Below, piece by piece: positions 7,090 to 16,600 of a DNA stretch of 37,525 bases. This DNA is from Clostridiales bacterium (GTDB lineage: Bacteria; Bacillota; Clostridia; Lachnospirales; Lachnospiraceae). The notes below the pieces were generated by a model. That model made no database searches. It saw only the letters and a list, made by a program, of their open reading frames with translations, and was not told where the DNA came from. The stretch covers positions 1 through 37,525 of the forward strand of contig JAQXPY010000130.1 of NCBI GenBank assembly GCA_029100885.1. Reading direction: 5' to 3'. The first letter of the stretch is position 1, and each line of letters starts with the position of its first letter. The position numbers were made by a program, and so were the translations under genes.

Positions 7090-8295
7090 ATGAAGAAGGA
7101 ATGTGTTGCTATGCTTTTAGCGGGCGGACAGGGCAGCCGTCTTTATGTCCTGACCGGCAGTGTAGCAAAACCTGCAGTTTCATTTGGAGGAAAATACCGC
7201 ATTATTGACTTTCCGCTGTCAAACTGCACCAATTCCGGTATTGATACAGTAGGCGTGCTTACACAGTACAGACCTCTGGAGCTCAACAGCTATATCGGAA
7301 GCGGTCAGGCCTGGGATCTTGACTCGTCCGTCGGCGGAGTACATATACTGCCACCGTACATGGGATCCTCAGGAGGCTCATGGTATAAAGGAACAGCTAA
7401 TGCCATCTACCAGAATATCGGCTTTGTGGATATGTATGATCCGGATTATGTGGTTATCCTTTCGGGAGATCATATCTATAAGATGGATTATGCAAAGATG
7501 GTCGATGCCCACAAAAAGGCAGGAGCAGCCTGCACGATCTCCGTTATGGAGGTTCCGTGGGCTGATGCCTCCAGATTTGGAATCATGAGCGTTGATGCCG
7601 ATATGAACATCACAGAGTTTGCCGAAAAGCCGAAGGAGCCAAAGAGTAATCTGGCATCGATGGGAATCTATGTATTCTCATGGAAGGAACTCAAGAAGTA
7701 TCTGAATGAGGACGAGGCAGATCCGGCATCCGAGAACGATTTCGGAAAGAACATTATTCCTAATATGCTCAAGGCAGGGGAGAAAATGCTGGCATACCGC
7801 TTCGAGGGCTACTGGAAGGATGTAGGAACCCTCGAGTCCCTTTGGGATGCTAATATGGATATGCTGACACCTGACAGCGGACTGGACCTTCTGGACAATT
7901 CATGGCCGATATATGCTCAGACGGTTGCCGCTCCTGCAGCATTTATAGGAACGGAATCAGAGGTCATTCACAGCGCCTTCAACAGAGGTGATGATATAGA
8001 GGGCAAGGTGGAGGAATCCGTTCTTTCCCAGAATGTTACAATTGAAAAAGGAGCTGTTGTGGATCATTCCGTTCTTTTCCCGGGCGTCAAGGTCGAGGCC
8101 GGAGCGGTTATAAGCTATGCGATCATCGGTGAAGGCTGCGCTATCGGAAAGGACTGCCGTATAGGAGAAGCACCGGGCAAGTCAGATGGAGAGTGGGGAG
8201 TTACCGTTCTCGGACCGGGCTGCAGTGTTGAAGCAGGCAGAGTGATCAAAGCAAAGAGAATGCTCGACAGCGAGGGTAAGGAGATAGCAAGATGA
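7090..8295 (+). CDS. glgC: Glucose-1-phosphate adenylyltransferase, catalytic subunit
   Basis: This enzyme makes ADP-glucose from ATP and glucose-1-phosphate, the committed step of bacterial glycogen synthesis. At 401 residues it matches the family. The N-terminal nucleotidyl-transferase domain shows [50 protein letters not shown] and EFAEKPKEP. The C-terminal left-handed beta-helix has hexapeptide repeats ([15 protein letters not shown]-type). AAGGAGAG lies 7 nt before the ATG. Its stop overlaps the glgD start by 4 nt, so the subunits are made together and probably form a GlgC/GlgD heterotetramer. Confidence 0.97.
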   Translation: MKKECVAMLLAGGQGSRLYVLTGSVAKPAVSFGGKYRIIDFPLSNCTNSGIDTVGVLTQYRPLELNSYIGSGQAWDLDSSVGGVHILPPYMGSSGGSWYKGTANAIYQNIGFVDMYDPDYVVILSGDHIYKMDYAKMVDAHKKAGAACTISVMEVPWADASRFGIMSVDADMNITEFAEKPKEPKSNLASMGIYVFSWKELKKYLNEDEADPASENDFGKNIIPNMLKAGEKMLAYRFEGYWKDVGTLESLWDANMDMLTPDSGLDLLDNSWPIYAQTVAAPAAFIGTESEVIHSAFNRGDDIEGKVEESVLSQNVTIEKGAVVDHSVLFPGVKVEAGAVISYAIIGEGCAIGKDCRIGEAPGKSDGEWGVTVLGPGCSVEAGRVIKAKRMLDSEGKEIAR

Positions 8296-9404
8296 TTGGA
8301 ATTCACGGTATAGTTTTTGCATATCAGAAACGAAATAATCTTCAGGAGCTTGTATCCATGCGTGCATCCGCATCCGTTCCGTTCGGCGGCAGATATCGTG
8401 CTATCGACTTTGCGATATCAAATCTGGTAAACGCCGGAGCGAAGGACGTCGGGGTACTGGTTCAGGAGAGATATCAGAGTCTTCTTGACCATATCGGAAC
8501 CGGAAAGGATTTTGATCTGTCCAAGAAGAGAGGAGGACTGCGTATACTGCCTCCGTTCTCCATCAGAGACGGTCATGGCTCGGATACCTTCCGCGGCAAG
8601 ATGGAGGCCCTCTGCGGCGTCAGGTCATATATTGCGGACATCCGTCAGGAATATGTCGTAATGATGGACGGAGACCTTGTTACAAATCTTCCTCTGCGTC
8701 AGATAGTTGACAACCACATCAAGAGTGATGCGGATATCACGGTGGTCTGCGGAAATGACAGCTTCTATGTGGACAGCGGAACGTATTTCCAGACAGATGA
8801 AACAGGCAGAGTTAATGATGTTCTTTACAACATACATACTCCGAGGGGAAGAAGAGGACTGGAGGTATATATCCTTTCCAAGAAGCTGCTTCTGGAGATA
8901 GTTGATGACTGTCTGTCACATGACAAATACAGCCTGCGCCGCGATGTGCTTCAGGCCAAGAAGGACGAGCTTGTTATAAAGACGTATGTATGGAACGGCT
9001 TTGCCGCACAGGTAAGATCTGTCAAGGAGTATTTCGAGCGCAGCATGCAGCTGCTCAATCCGGCCATCAGAAAAGAACTGTTCTGTGAGGAAAGACCGAT
9101 CAGGGCTAAGAGTGCGGACAAGTCTTCGGCATATCTGGCACCGGGAGGAAGTATTCACAATTCGCTTATTGCCGACGGCTGCAGCGTTGCGGGAACCGTT
9201 GAAAATTCCATTCTGTTCCCGGGCGTAGTAGTTGAAAAGGGTGCGGTTGTCAGAAACAGCGTACTGTTCAAGGAGACCTATGTCGGAGAAAGAAGCGAGA
9301 CTGCATTTGTTATTGCCGATAAGAGAGTATCACTCTCTGCAGGAAGCACCATAATAGGAAGCGCATCATATCCTATTGCCATTGCCAAGGAGAGCAAGAT
9401 CTGA
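8292..9404 (+). CDS. glgD: Glucose-1-phosphate adenylyltransferase, GlgD regulatory subunit
   Basis: A 370-residue GlgC homologue of the Firmicute GlgD type. The fold is kept ([18 protein letters not shown], hexapeptide repeats near residues 290-350). However, the N-terminal GGxGxRL nucleotide loop is replaced by [11 protein letters not shown], so it should be non-catalytic and act by modulating GlgC. The ATGA overlap with glgC indicates translational coupling. A terminator follows about 30 nt after its stop, closing the glgBCD unit. Confidence 0.95.
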   Translation: MIGIHGIVFAYQKRNNLQELVSMRASASVPFGGRYRAIDFAISNLVNAGAKDVGVLVQERYQSLLDHIGTGKDFDLSKKRGGLRILPPFSIRDGHGSDTFRGKMEALCGVRSYIADIRQEYVVMMDGDLVTNLPLRQIVDNHIKSDADITVVCGNDSFYVDSGTYFQTDETGRVNDVLYNIHTPRGRRGLEVYILSKKLLLEIVDDCLSHDKYSLRRDVLQAKKDELVIKTYVWNGFAAQVRSVKEYFERSMQLLNPAIRKELFCEERPIRAKSADKSSAYLAPGGSIHNSLIADGCSVAGTVENSILFPGVVVEKGAVVRNSVLFKETYVGERSETAFVIADKRVSLSAGSTIIGSASYPIAIAKESKI

Positions 9405-9433
9405 TAAACATCAGCGCGATGCTGAAAAAGAGA

Positions 9434-9473
9434 CCGGGAGACGGAGCAAAAAGCTTTCGTTTCCCGGGTTTTT
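9434..9473 (+). terminator. Rho-independent terminator after glgD
   Basis: CCGGGAGACGGAGC (9434-9447) pairs with the segment 9453-9467, allowing G-U pairs and one bulge, and runs into TTTTT. It separates glgBCD from glgA. Confidence 0.8.
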
Positions 9474-9497
9474 GCTTCCCTGCCCTTTTACTAAGGC

Positions 9498-9526
9498 TTC
9501 ACGGAACACCGGATTTATGGTAGTAT
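9498..9526 (+). promoter_or_regulatory. Candidate glgA promoter
   Basis: TTCACG (9498-9503), a 17-nt spacer and TAGTAT (9521-9526), between the glgD terminator and the glgA ribosome site. The same -10 variant occurs before carA (31821-31826). Confidence 0.45.
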
Positions 9527-9561
9527 TAAAAAATAGGTGAGTAATATAAGGAGGAAGCGTG

Positions 9562-10995
9562 ATGAAGGTTTTATATGCAGCCTCAGAAGCAGTACCATTT
9601 TGCAGGACGGGAGGATTGGGCGATATTGCCGGATCTCTGCCGCCGGCTCTCGCGGCATCAGGGATCGAGACAGCGGTCGTTCTGCCATTGTATCAGACGA
9701 TCAGGGAGCATTTTTCGTCCCAGATGGAGTTTGTCGTAGCGGATCATGTGATGCTGTCCTGGAGAAGAGCATACTGCGGCCTGTTTAAGATGGTCAGAAA
9801 CGGTATCACGTTCTATTTCATAGATAACGAGCAGTATTTTGACAGAGAAGCCCTGTACGGACATATCGATGACGGGGAGAGATTTGGTTTTTTCTCCCGG
9901 GCGGTGGTCTCCATGCTCATGTATATGGATTTTAAACCGGATATCATTCACTGCAACGACTGGCAGACATCCCTGATACCTGTTTATCTCAGAGTGGAGG
10001 GAGAAAGGGAGCCATGGCTGCGTTCCATCAGAACGGTGCTCAATATACATAATATTGAATATCAGGGACAGTTCGGACCGTATACTCTCGGAGATATCTT
10101 CGGTCTGTACAGGACTTCGGTCGATGACGGCACGATGATCATGAACGGCAGTGTCAATCTGCTCAAGGGTGGGATCGTCTGCGCCAATGCGGTCATCACT
10201 GATTCTCCGACATACGCCAACGAGATCAGGCTGGAGTATTTCGCTCATGGACTGGAATCGGTGGTACAGAGAAATTCCTTTAAAATAAAGGGTATTTTGA
10301 ACGGTTTGGATATTGTGAAGTACAACCCTGAGATTGACAAACTGCTTGCCGTTAATTACAATTTAAACTCTATCGAAAAAAAGAAAAAGAACAAGGCTCA
10401 TCTCCAGTCTGTTATGGGACTCAAGCAGAAGGAGGATATCCCGGTCATCGGTATTGTATCCAGGTTAGTGGGACACAAGGGCTTTGATCTCGTCTGCGAG
10501 GCCTTCGGTGACATCATGAAGCTGGGAGTCCAGCTGGCAGTCATCGGACAGGGCGAGACCAGATATGAGAACTTCTTCAGATGGGCCTCGGAGCAGTATC
10601 CGGGCAGTGTCGGATATAAGCATGGCTTTAGCGACGATACGGCGGTAGCGATCTACGGAGGCTCCGATCTGTATCTGATGCCTTCAAGATCCGAGCCGTG
10701 CGGTCTGTCACAGATGATAGCCATGAGATACGGTGCTATTCCTGTAGTCAGAGAGACGGGAGGACTGAAGGATACCGTTAAGCCTTATGAGGCCATGAGA
10801 GATATCGGAACAGGCTTTGTGTTCAATTCCTATACCCCGGGAGACATGTTCTTTATGATCAATCAGGCGGTCGAGCTCTACAGACATAATCCTGAGGCGT
10901 TCCTCCATATGCAGAAGAGAGATATGGCTCAGGATTTCAGCTGGGACAGCAGCGCCGCAAAGTATAAAGAGGTATATGAGTCGATCATGCACTGA
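9562..10995 (+). CDS. glgA: Glycogen synthase (ADP-glucose dependent, GT5)
   Basis: The enzyme adds glucose from ADP-glucose to the non-reducing end of alpha-1,4-glucan. The 477 residues start MKVLYAASEAVPF. The ATG at 9562 is preferred over the GTG three bases earlier because AAGGAGG (9548-9554) is spaced 7 nt from it. GT-B motifs are visible: RTGGLGD at 15-21, HCNDWQTSL, HNIEYQG, and the C-terminal SRSEPCGLSQMIAMRYG donor site. The normal KTGGL lysine (Lys15 in E. coli) is Arg15 here, a conservative change at the ADP-glucose contact. It is transcribed separately from glgBCD, judging by the terminator and promoter upstream. It ends about 110 nt before glgP. Confidence 0.96.
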   Translation: MKVLYAASEAVPFCRTGGLGDIAGSLPPALAASGIETAVVLPLYQTIREHFSSQMEFVVADHVMLSWRRAYCGLFKMVRNGITFYFIDNEQYFDREALYGHIDDGERFGFFSRAVVSMLMYMDFKPDIIHCNDWQTSLIPVYLRVEGEREPWLRSIRTVLNIHNIEYQGQFGPYTLGDIFGLYRTSVDDGTMIMNGSVNLLKGGIVCANAVITDSPTYANEIRLEYFAHGLESVVQRNSFKIKGILNGLDIVKYNPEIDKLLAVNYNLNSIEKKKKNKAHLQSVMGLKQKEDIPVIGIVSRLVGHKGFDLVCEAFGDIMKLGVQLAVIGQGETRYENFFRWASEQYPGSVGYKHGFSDDTAVAIYGGSDLYLMPSRSEPCGLSQMIAMRYGAIPVVRETGGLKDTVKPYEAMRDIGTGFVFNSYTPGDMFFMINQAVELYRHNPEAFLHMQKRDMAQDFSWDSSAAKYKEVYESIMH

Positions 10996-11025
10996 TCGGG
11001 ACTGCGGGATTCATTGCAGCGACAA

Positions 11026-11073
11026 TATAATAAACCGGTTTTGATCTTACCGTTGCTGCCATAACCGGGCAGC
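11026..11073 (+). promoter_or_regulatory. glgA-glgP spacer: -10-like TATAAT and two competing hairpins
   Basis: TATAAT at 11026-11031 has no good -35. After it, CCGGTT (11035-11040) can pair with AACCGG (11063-11068), or GCTGCC (11055-11060) with GGCAGC (11068-11073); the two folds exclude each other. glgP may be read from here or by read-through from glgA. Confidence 0.3.
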
Positions 11074-11107
11074 AGAAAAGATAAAATAATATGGGGAAGG
11101 TTAATAA

Positions 11108-13534
11108 ATGACAATTTCAAGTACAGTCGAAATGGAAAGAGCCTTAGTTGATAAGCTGATGATCCACTTTGGCAAAACTGCTGAGGAAGCAAGTGATTCC
11201 GAAATGGTCAAGGCCTGTGCTCTGGTGATCAGAGATCAGATGGCAGTCCGTGAGGTTGAGACAAGAAAGAAGACACTTAAGGATAAGAAGAAGCAGGTGC
11301 ATTATCTGTCTCTGGAGTTCCTGATGGGACGCAGCCTGATGAAGAATGCATTCAATCTGGGTATACTGGATACGCTTAAGGATGCCCTCCGGAATCTTGG
11401 ATTTAATGCATCCGATATTTTTGAGACAGAGCCTGATGCGGCTCTCGGAAACGGCGGTCTGGGAAGACTGGCTGCCTGCTATCTTGAGTCGATGACAACA
11501 CTGGAAATCCCGGCAACAGGATATTCTATCTGCTACGAGCTCGGTATCTTCAAGCAGAAGATCATTGACGGTCAGCAGGTCGAGCTGCCGGATAACTGGC
11601 GTTCTATAGGAGATGCCTGGCTTCTGCCTAAGCCTGAGGAGTCGGAGGAGATTCTTTTCGGAGGAGAGGTACATGAGTACTGGGAGAACGGAAAGAACAG
11701 AGTTGTACTTGAAAACGCCACAAAGGTTACAGCCGTTCCATGCGACATGATCATTGCCGGCTACAATACCAGACATTCAAATGTTCTTCGTCTCTGGGAT
11801 GCCAAGTCCTCCAATCCGGTAGATATGTCCTTCTATTCCAGAGGAGAGTATGTCAAGGCGGTCGAGGAGCAGGCCATGGCCGAAAGTATTGCCAAGGTAC
11901 TTTATCCTGAGGACAAGCATTCGGAGGGTAAGTCCCTGAGACTTAAGCAGCAGTATTTCTTTGTGTCTGCTACTATTCAGAGCATAGTACGCAAGCATCT
12001 TGCCGTATACGGAACACTGGACAATTTCCATGAGAAGAATGCGATCCAGATCAACGATACCCATCCTACTCTGGTCATTCCTGAGCTTATGCGTCTCTTT
12101 ATGGATGAGCACGGAATGTCATGGGATAAGGCATGGAGCATAACCACCAAGTCCGTGGCCTACACCAATCATACGGTAATGTGGGAGGCGCTGGAGCGAT
12201 GGCCTCAGGGACTTATTACCAGAAGGCTTCCTCGTATATGGCAGATCATTGTTGAGATCGCAAAGCGCTGGCAGAGGCAGTGTGAGGAGTTTTACCATGA
12301 CGACTCCAAGGTTAAGGAGCTGGCTATCATCTGGGACGGAGAGGTGCGCATGGCAAACCTCTGCGTTGCAGGCGGCATGGCCGTTAACGGTGTCAGTGCT
12401 CTCCACTCGGATATTCTGAAGAATGACGTATTCAAGTATTTCTATCAGATGACTCCGGAGAAGTTCCAAAATGTCACAAACGGTATCGATCATCGCCGCT
12501 GGCTCGGTGAGATTAATCCGGGTCTTGACAAGCTGGTTCGCGAGCGTACAGGCGGCGGCAATTATCTGAGTGTACCTTCGGAGCTCAGAAAGCTGGATAA
12601 GTATGCCGATGACAAGGAGGTTCTGGACAGGCTCGAGAAGGTCAAGCTTGAAAACAAGAAGTCCTTTGCAGATTACATTTTCAAGGAGCAGGGTGTTGTC
12701 CTTGATCCGAATTCCATCTTTGATGTTCAGGCCAAGAGACTTCACGAGTATAAGCGTCAGCTGCTCAATGTCATGCATATCGTGTATCTGTATCAGAGTC
12801 TGCATGAGGATCCGAATGTGATAAGCACTCCGCAGACCTTCCTTTTCGGAGCCAAGGCGGCTCCGGGCTATGATGTGGCAAAGCGTATCATTCGCCTTAT
12901 CAACTCACTGGCAGCTGCTATAGACAAGGATCCTGTCTGCAAGGACAGGCTGAAGGTGGCATTCCTGGAGAACTACAGAGTTTCTCTGGCAGAGCATCTT
13001 ATGCCGGCAGCGGAGGTTTCCGAGCAGATCTCAACAGCCGGAAAGGAAGCCAGCGGAACCGGAAACATGAAGTTCATGATAAACGGAGCGCTTACCATAG
13101 GCACACTTGACGGAGCCAATGTTGAAATGCATGAGGTTCTCGGAGACGAGAACATGTTCCTGTTCGGACTTCATGCGGACGAGGTCGTATCTCTCAAGAG
13201 AGAGGGCTACAATCCGCAGAGGATATATTCACAGGACGAAAGGATCCGCAGAGTCTTAGACAGGATCAGAGACGGCTTCGGAGACGGAGAGCGGTATGAG
13301 GATCTTTACAACAGGCTGCTTATGGGAGCCGGCGGCAGCAGTGCTGATGACTTCATGCTTATAGCGGATTTCAACAGCTATCTGGATGCACAGCATCGCA
13401 TGCAGGAGACATATCTTGACAGAGAGCTGTGGAACAGAATGAGTCTTCACAATATTGCGCGTGCGGACATTTTTGCCGCAGACCGCGCTATTGCACAGTA
13501 TGCAGATAACATCTGGCATGTAAATCATAAATAA
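11108..13534 (+). CDS. glgP: Glycogen/maltodextrin phosphorylase
   Basis: This PLP enzyme releases glucose-1-phosphate from alpha-1,4-glucan by phosphorolysis (GT35). At 808 residues it matches the family. Visible motifs are SLEFLMGRSL, ALGNGGLGRLAACYLES, NDTHPT, the VQAKRLHEYKRQLLN phosphate region and EASGTGNMKFMINGALTIGT, in which K655 should carry PLP. There is a reasonable GGGAAGG ribosome site. It lies directly after glgA, allowing degradation and synthesis to be encoded side by side. A perfect terminator stem follows. Confidence 0.97.
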   Translation: MTISSTVEMERALVDKLMIHFGKTAEEASDSEMVKACALVIRDQMAVREVETRKKTLKDKKKQVHYLSLEFLMGRSLMKNAFNLGILDTLKDALRNLGFNASDIFETEPDAALGNGGLGRLAACYLESMTTLEIPATGYSICYELGIFKQKIIDGQQVELPDNWRSIGDAWLLPKPEESEEILFGGEVHEYWENGKNRVVLENATKVTAVPCDMIIAGYNTRHSNVLRLWDAKSSNPVDMSFYSRGEYVKAVEEQAMAESIAKVLYPEDKHSEGKSLRLKQQYFFVSATIQSIVRKHLAVYGTLDNFHEKNAIQINDTHPTLVIPELMRLFMDEHGMSWDKAWSITTKSVAYTNHTVMWEALERWPQGLITRRLPRIWQIIVEIAKRWQRQCEEFYHDDSKVKELAIIWDGEVRMANLCVAGGMAVNGVSALHSDILKNDVFKYFYQMTPEKFQNVTNGIDHRRWLGEINPGLDKLVRERTGGGNYLSVPSELRKLDKYADDKEVLDRLEKVKLENKKSFADYIFKEQGVVLDPNSIFDVQAKRLHEYKRQLLNVMHIVYLYQSLHEDPNVISTPQTFLFGAKAAPGYDVAKRIIRLINSLAAAIDKDPVCKDRLKVAFLENYRVSLAEHLMPAAEVSEQISTAGKEASGTGNMKFMINGALTIGTLDGANVEMHEVLGDENMFLFGLHADEVVSLKREGYNPQRIYSQDERIRRVLDRIRDGFGDGERYEDLYNRLLMGAGGSSADDFMLIADFNSYLDAQHRMQETYLDRELWNRMSLHNIARADIFAADRAIAQYADNIWHVNHK

Positions 13535-13542
13535 ACAGGGTA

Positions 13543-13596
13543 CTCCGGCAGTTCACACAATTATATAGCAGGCTGAACTGCCGGAGTTTTATTTTT
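13543..13596 (+). terminator. Rho-independent terminator after glgP
   Basis: A perfect 13-bp stem, 13543-13555 (CTCCGGCAGTTCA) with 13574-13586, is followed by TTTTATTTTT. Confidence 0.93.
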
Positions 13597-13598
13597 CT

Positions 13599-13635
13599 GC
13601 AGTTCATATGGATTTATCAAAGCATGAACTGCCGG
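13599..13635 (+). promoter_or_regulatory. Hairpin over the candidate start codon of the GH13-GH77 gene
   Basis: GCAGTTCAT (13599-13607) is complementary to ATGAACTGC (13624-13632), which includes the first ATG of the next gene. The same arms are copies of the terminator arms: TGAACTGCCGG occurs at 13574-13584 and 13625-13635. The fold could hide the start, or the start could pair with the glgP terminator's left arm instead. Confidence 0.45.
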
Positions 13636-16600
13636 TATTTATTATATATGGAAGCATATCATAACAGCAGAGAGAAAAGATTCCGCACACCCTTCGGGGC
13701 ATTGCAGGCGGGACAGAAAACAGAGATACAGATAGATATCTGGAACGGCGACCCTGAGTCGGCGACTTTCAGACTGTGGAACGACAGGACCGGAGAGCTG
13801 CGCATACCTATGAGGCTTGTCAGGCGTGCAGGCGGCTACACAGCATATTCGGAATTCTGTCCTGAGGAGCCGGATCTGTTCTGGTACAGATTTGATATAA
13901 GAGACAGAAACGGAGAGATGTATTTTTACGGACCTGTATCGGGAAAAACCGGAGGTACGGGAAGACTGTACACAGATGCTGCTCAGTGCCCGTCCTATCA
14001 GATAACGGTGAGCCGCAGGAGGAAAGTTCCGGAATGGTACAGGAAGGGAATCGTATATCAGATATTTCCTGACAGATTTTCCCGTTCAAAGGACGATACT
14101 GAAAAGAAGCTGGAAGCAAGACTTGAGGGACACAAGAAGGGACCGAAAAGAAGGATCGTTCCATGGAACAGACCTGCCGCATATGAAAAGAAAAAGGACG
14201 GCAGTATAGCCGCATGGGATTTTTACGGAGGCAGTCTTAAGGGTGTAGAAGAAAAGCTCCCGTACCTTGAACAGCTGGGAATTAGTGTTATCTATCTGAA
14301 TCCGATCTTTGAAGCCGCAAGCAATCACCGCTATGATACAGGAAACTACAACAGGATCGATCCGCTCCTTGGAAACGAGGAGGATTTTGTCAGGCTGTGT
14401 GCGAAAGCGAAGGAACATGGTATTTCCGTGATACTGGACGGCGTTTTCAATCATACCGGCTGCGACAGCATATACTTTAACAAGTACGGCAACTACCCGT
14501 CAGTTGGGGCATATCAGAGCGAGACTTCCGAATACAGGGACTGGTTCAGCTTTAATCCGGAGGTTCCGGACGGCTATGACAGCTGGTGGGGAGTTGGAGA
14601 TCTGCCGAATATCAGAGAGGAAAATGAGAGCTACCGCAGCTTTATTTTCGGAGGTCCCGAAAGCATTGTCAGAAAATGGATGAGGCTGGGAGCTAAGGGC
14701 TGGAGACTGGATGTGGCGGATGAACTCCCTGATGATTTTATCGCAGAGATCAAAACAGCCATGCTTAAGGAAGCTAATGACGATGCGCTTCTGATGGGCG
14801 AGGTATGGGAGGATGCGTCCCGCAAGGAGGCCTACGGAGTTAAACGCAGATATTTCCAGGGTGATGAACTGGACTGTGTAATGAACTATCCGTTCAGAGA
14901 CGGAATATGCAAATATCTGACGGGCGGCTGCACTGCGGAGGATTTTGCTGAGGTCAATTATTCCCTGTATGAGAATTATCCGGCGGAAGCCTTTTATGCC
15001 GGGCTCAATCTGATCGGAAGCCATGACAGGATGAGGATACTCAGTATTTTAGGGGAGGCACCTGCAGAGAACACGCTGACCGAAAAGGAAAAGACAGTAT
15101 TCAGACTGGACGAGGAGAGCAGAAAGCTTGCCAAGGCCAGGCTGTGGCTGGCAGTGCTTATTCAGATGACCATGCCGGGTGTTCCGTGTATTTATTACGG
15201 AGACGAGGCCGGTATGGAGGGCTATTCGGATCCTTATAACAGAGGCGCATTTCCTTGGGGACATGAGGATGAGGACTGTCTTAACATATACAGAAACGCT
15301 ATAGGCATAAGACGCTCTCACCGCATTTTTACCGATGGAGATTTTGAACCGTTTGCCCTGAATGAGGATGTATTCGCTTTCAAAAGGACTCTGGAAAATG
15401 AGACCGTTGTCGTTATCATCAACAGGAATGCGGGTGAAAAGCATAGGATAAGGATCAGAAAATACGGAGAATACTGCGCGGATCTCCTAAGCGGCAGAGA
15501 ATATACATCAGCCCAGGGGGACGACGACAGCATAGAGCTTGAGCTGGATAAGACAGGCTCTGCTGTGATCTACTTTTCTCCGAGGCAGAGACTGGGCAGA
15601 CTCCTCGAAAACGGTACCGGAGTTCTGTGTCACATTACAAGCCTTCCGAATGACGGAAGGCAGGGAGTGATCGGACCGCAGGTATTCAGGTTTCTCAATA
15701 TTCTTAAGGAGCATGGAGAAAAATACTGGCAGATACTTCCTCTCAATCCTGTCGATCCTACAGGCAGTCCATATGCCGGAACCTCAGCATTTGCAGGCAA
15801 CATGAATCTGCTGCCGTATTCGATGGAGGAGCTGAAAAGGCAGCACAGCGTTTATCTGATGCGTACAGGAGTAGTGCGCTCTGCCGGAATGTGCAGTGAA
15901 AAGGGAGATGAGTATGAGCGGTTCCTCAGAAAAAACTCCTACTGGATAGACGGCTATGCCATGTACTGTGCGATAAATGAGGAACGCTCAGGAAACGGAA
16001 AAAGGACCAAAGGCGGCAAAGGCAGCAGGGGCAGAAAGCAGGAAAGGCTTCCCGACAATGCTGTATACACAGAGACTCTCTGGGAGGATAAGAAGCTTTC
16101 GGAGAAGGCAGATCTATACAGATACATCCAGTTTATGTTTGATAAGAGCTGGCAGGAGGTAAGAAAATACGCTGCTTCACTCGGAATCAGCATAATAGGC
16201 GATATGCCTCTGTATGTAGCCGGGGATTCTGCGGATGTATGGCAGCATCCGGAGCTTTTTACCCTTAAAGAACAGGGAGCAGCCTCTGACAGCAAGGCGC
16301 CGGCGCTTGTCGCCGGGGTACCTCCGGATTATTTCAGCAGGGAAGGTCAGCTGTGGGGCAATCCTCTGTACAGATGGGATAAAATGAAAGAGGACGGTTT
16401 CGAATGGTGGATGCACAGATTTGAAAGAGCCTTCAGTCTGTATGATGTGGTAAGGCTGGATCATTTCAGAGGCTTTGAGGCATACTGGGCTATTCCGGCA
16501 GGGAAAAAGGCAGTCGAGGGCTGCTGGATGCCTGGACCTGGAAGAAGGCTGTTTGAAGAGGCCTTCAGAAGATTCGGTCCGCTGCCGGTGATTGCGGAGG

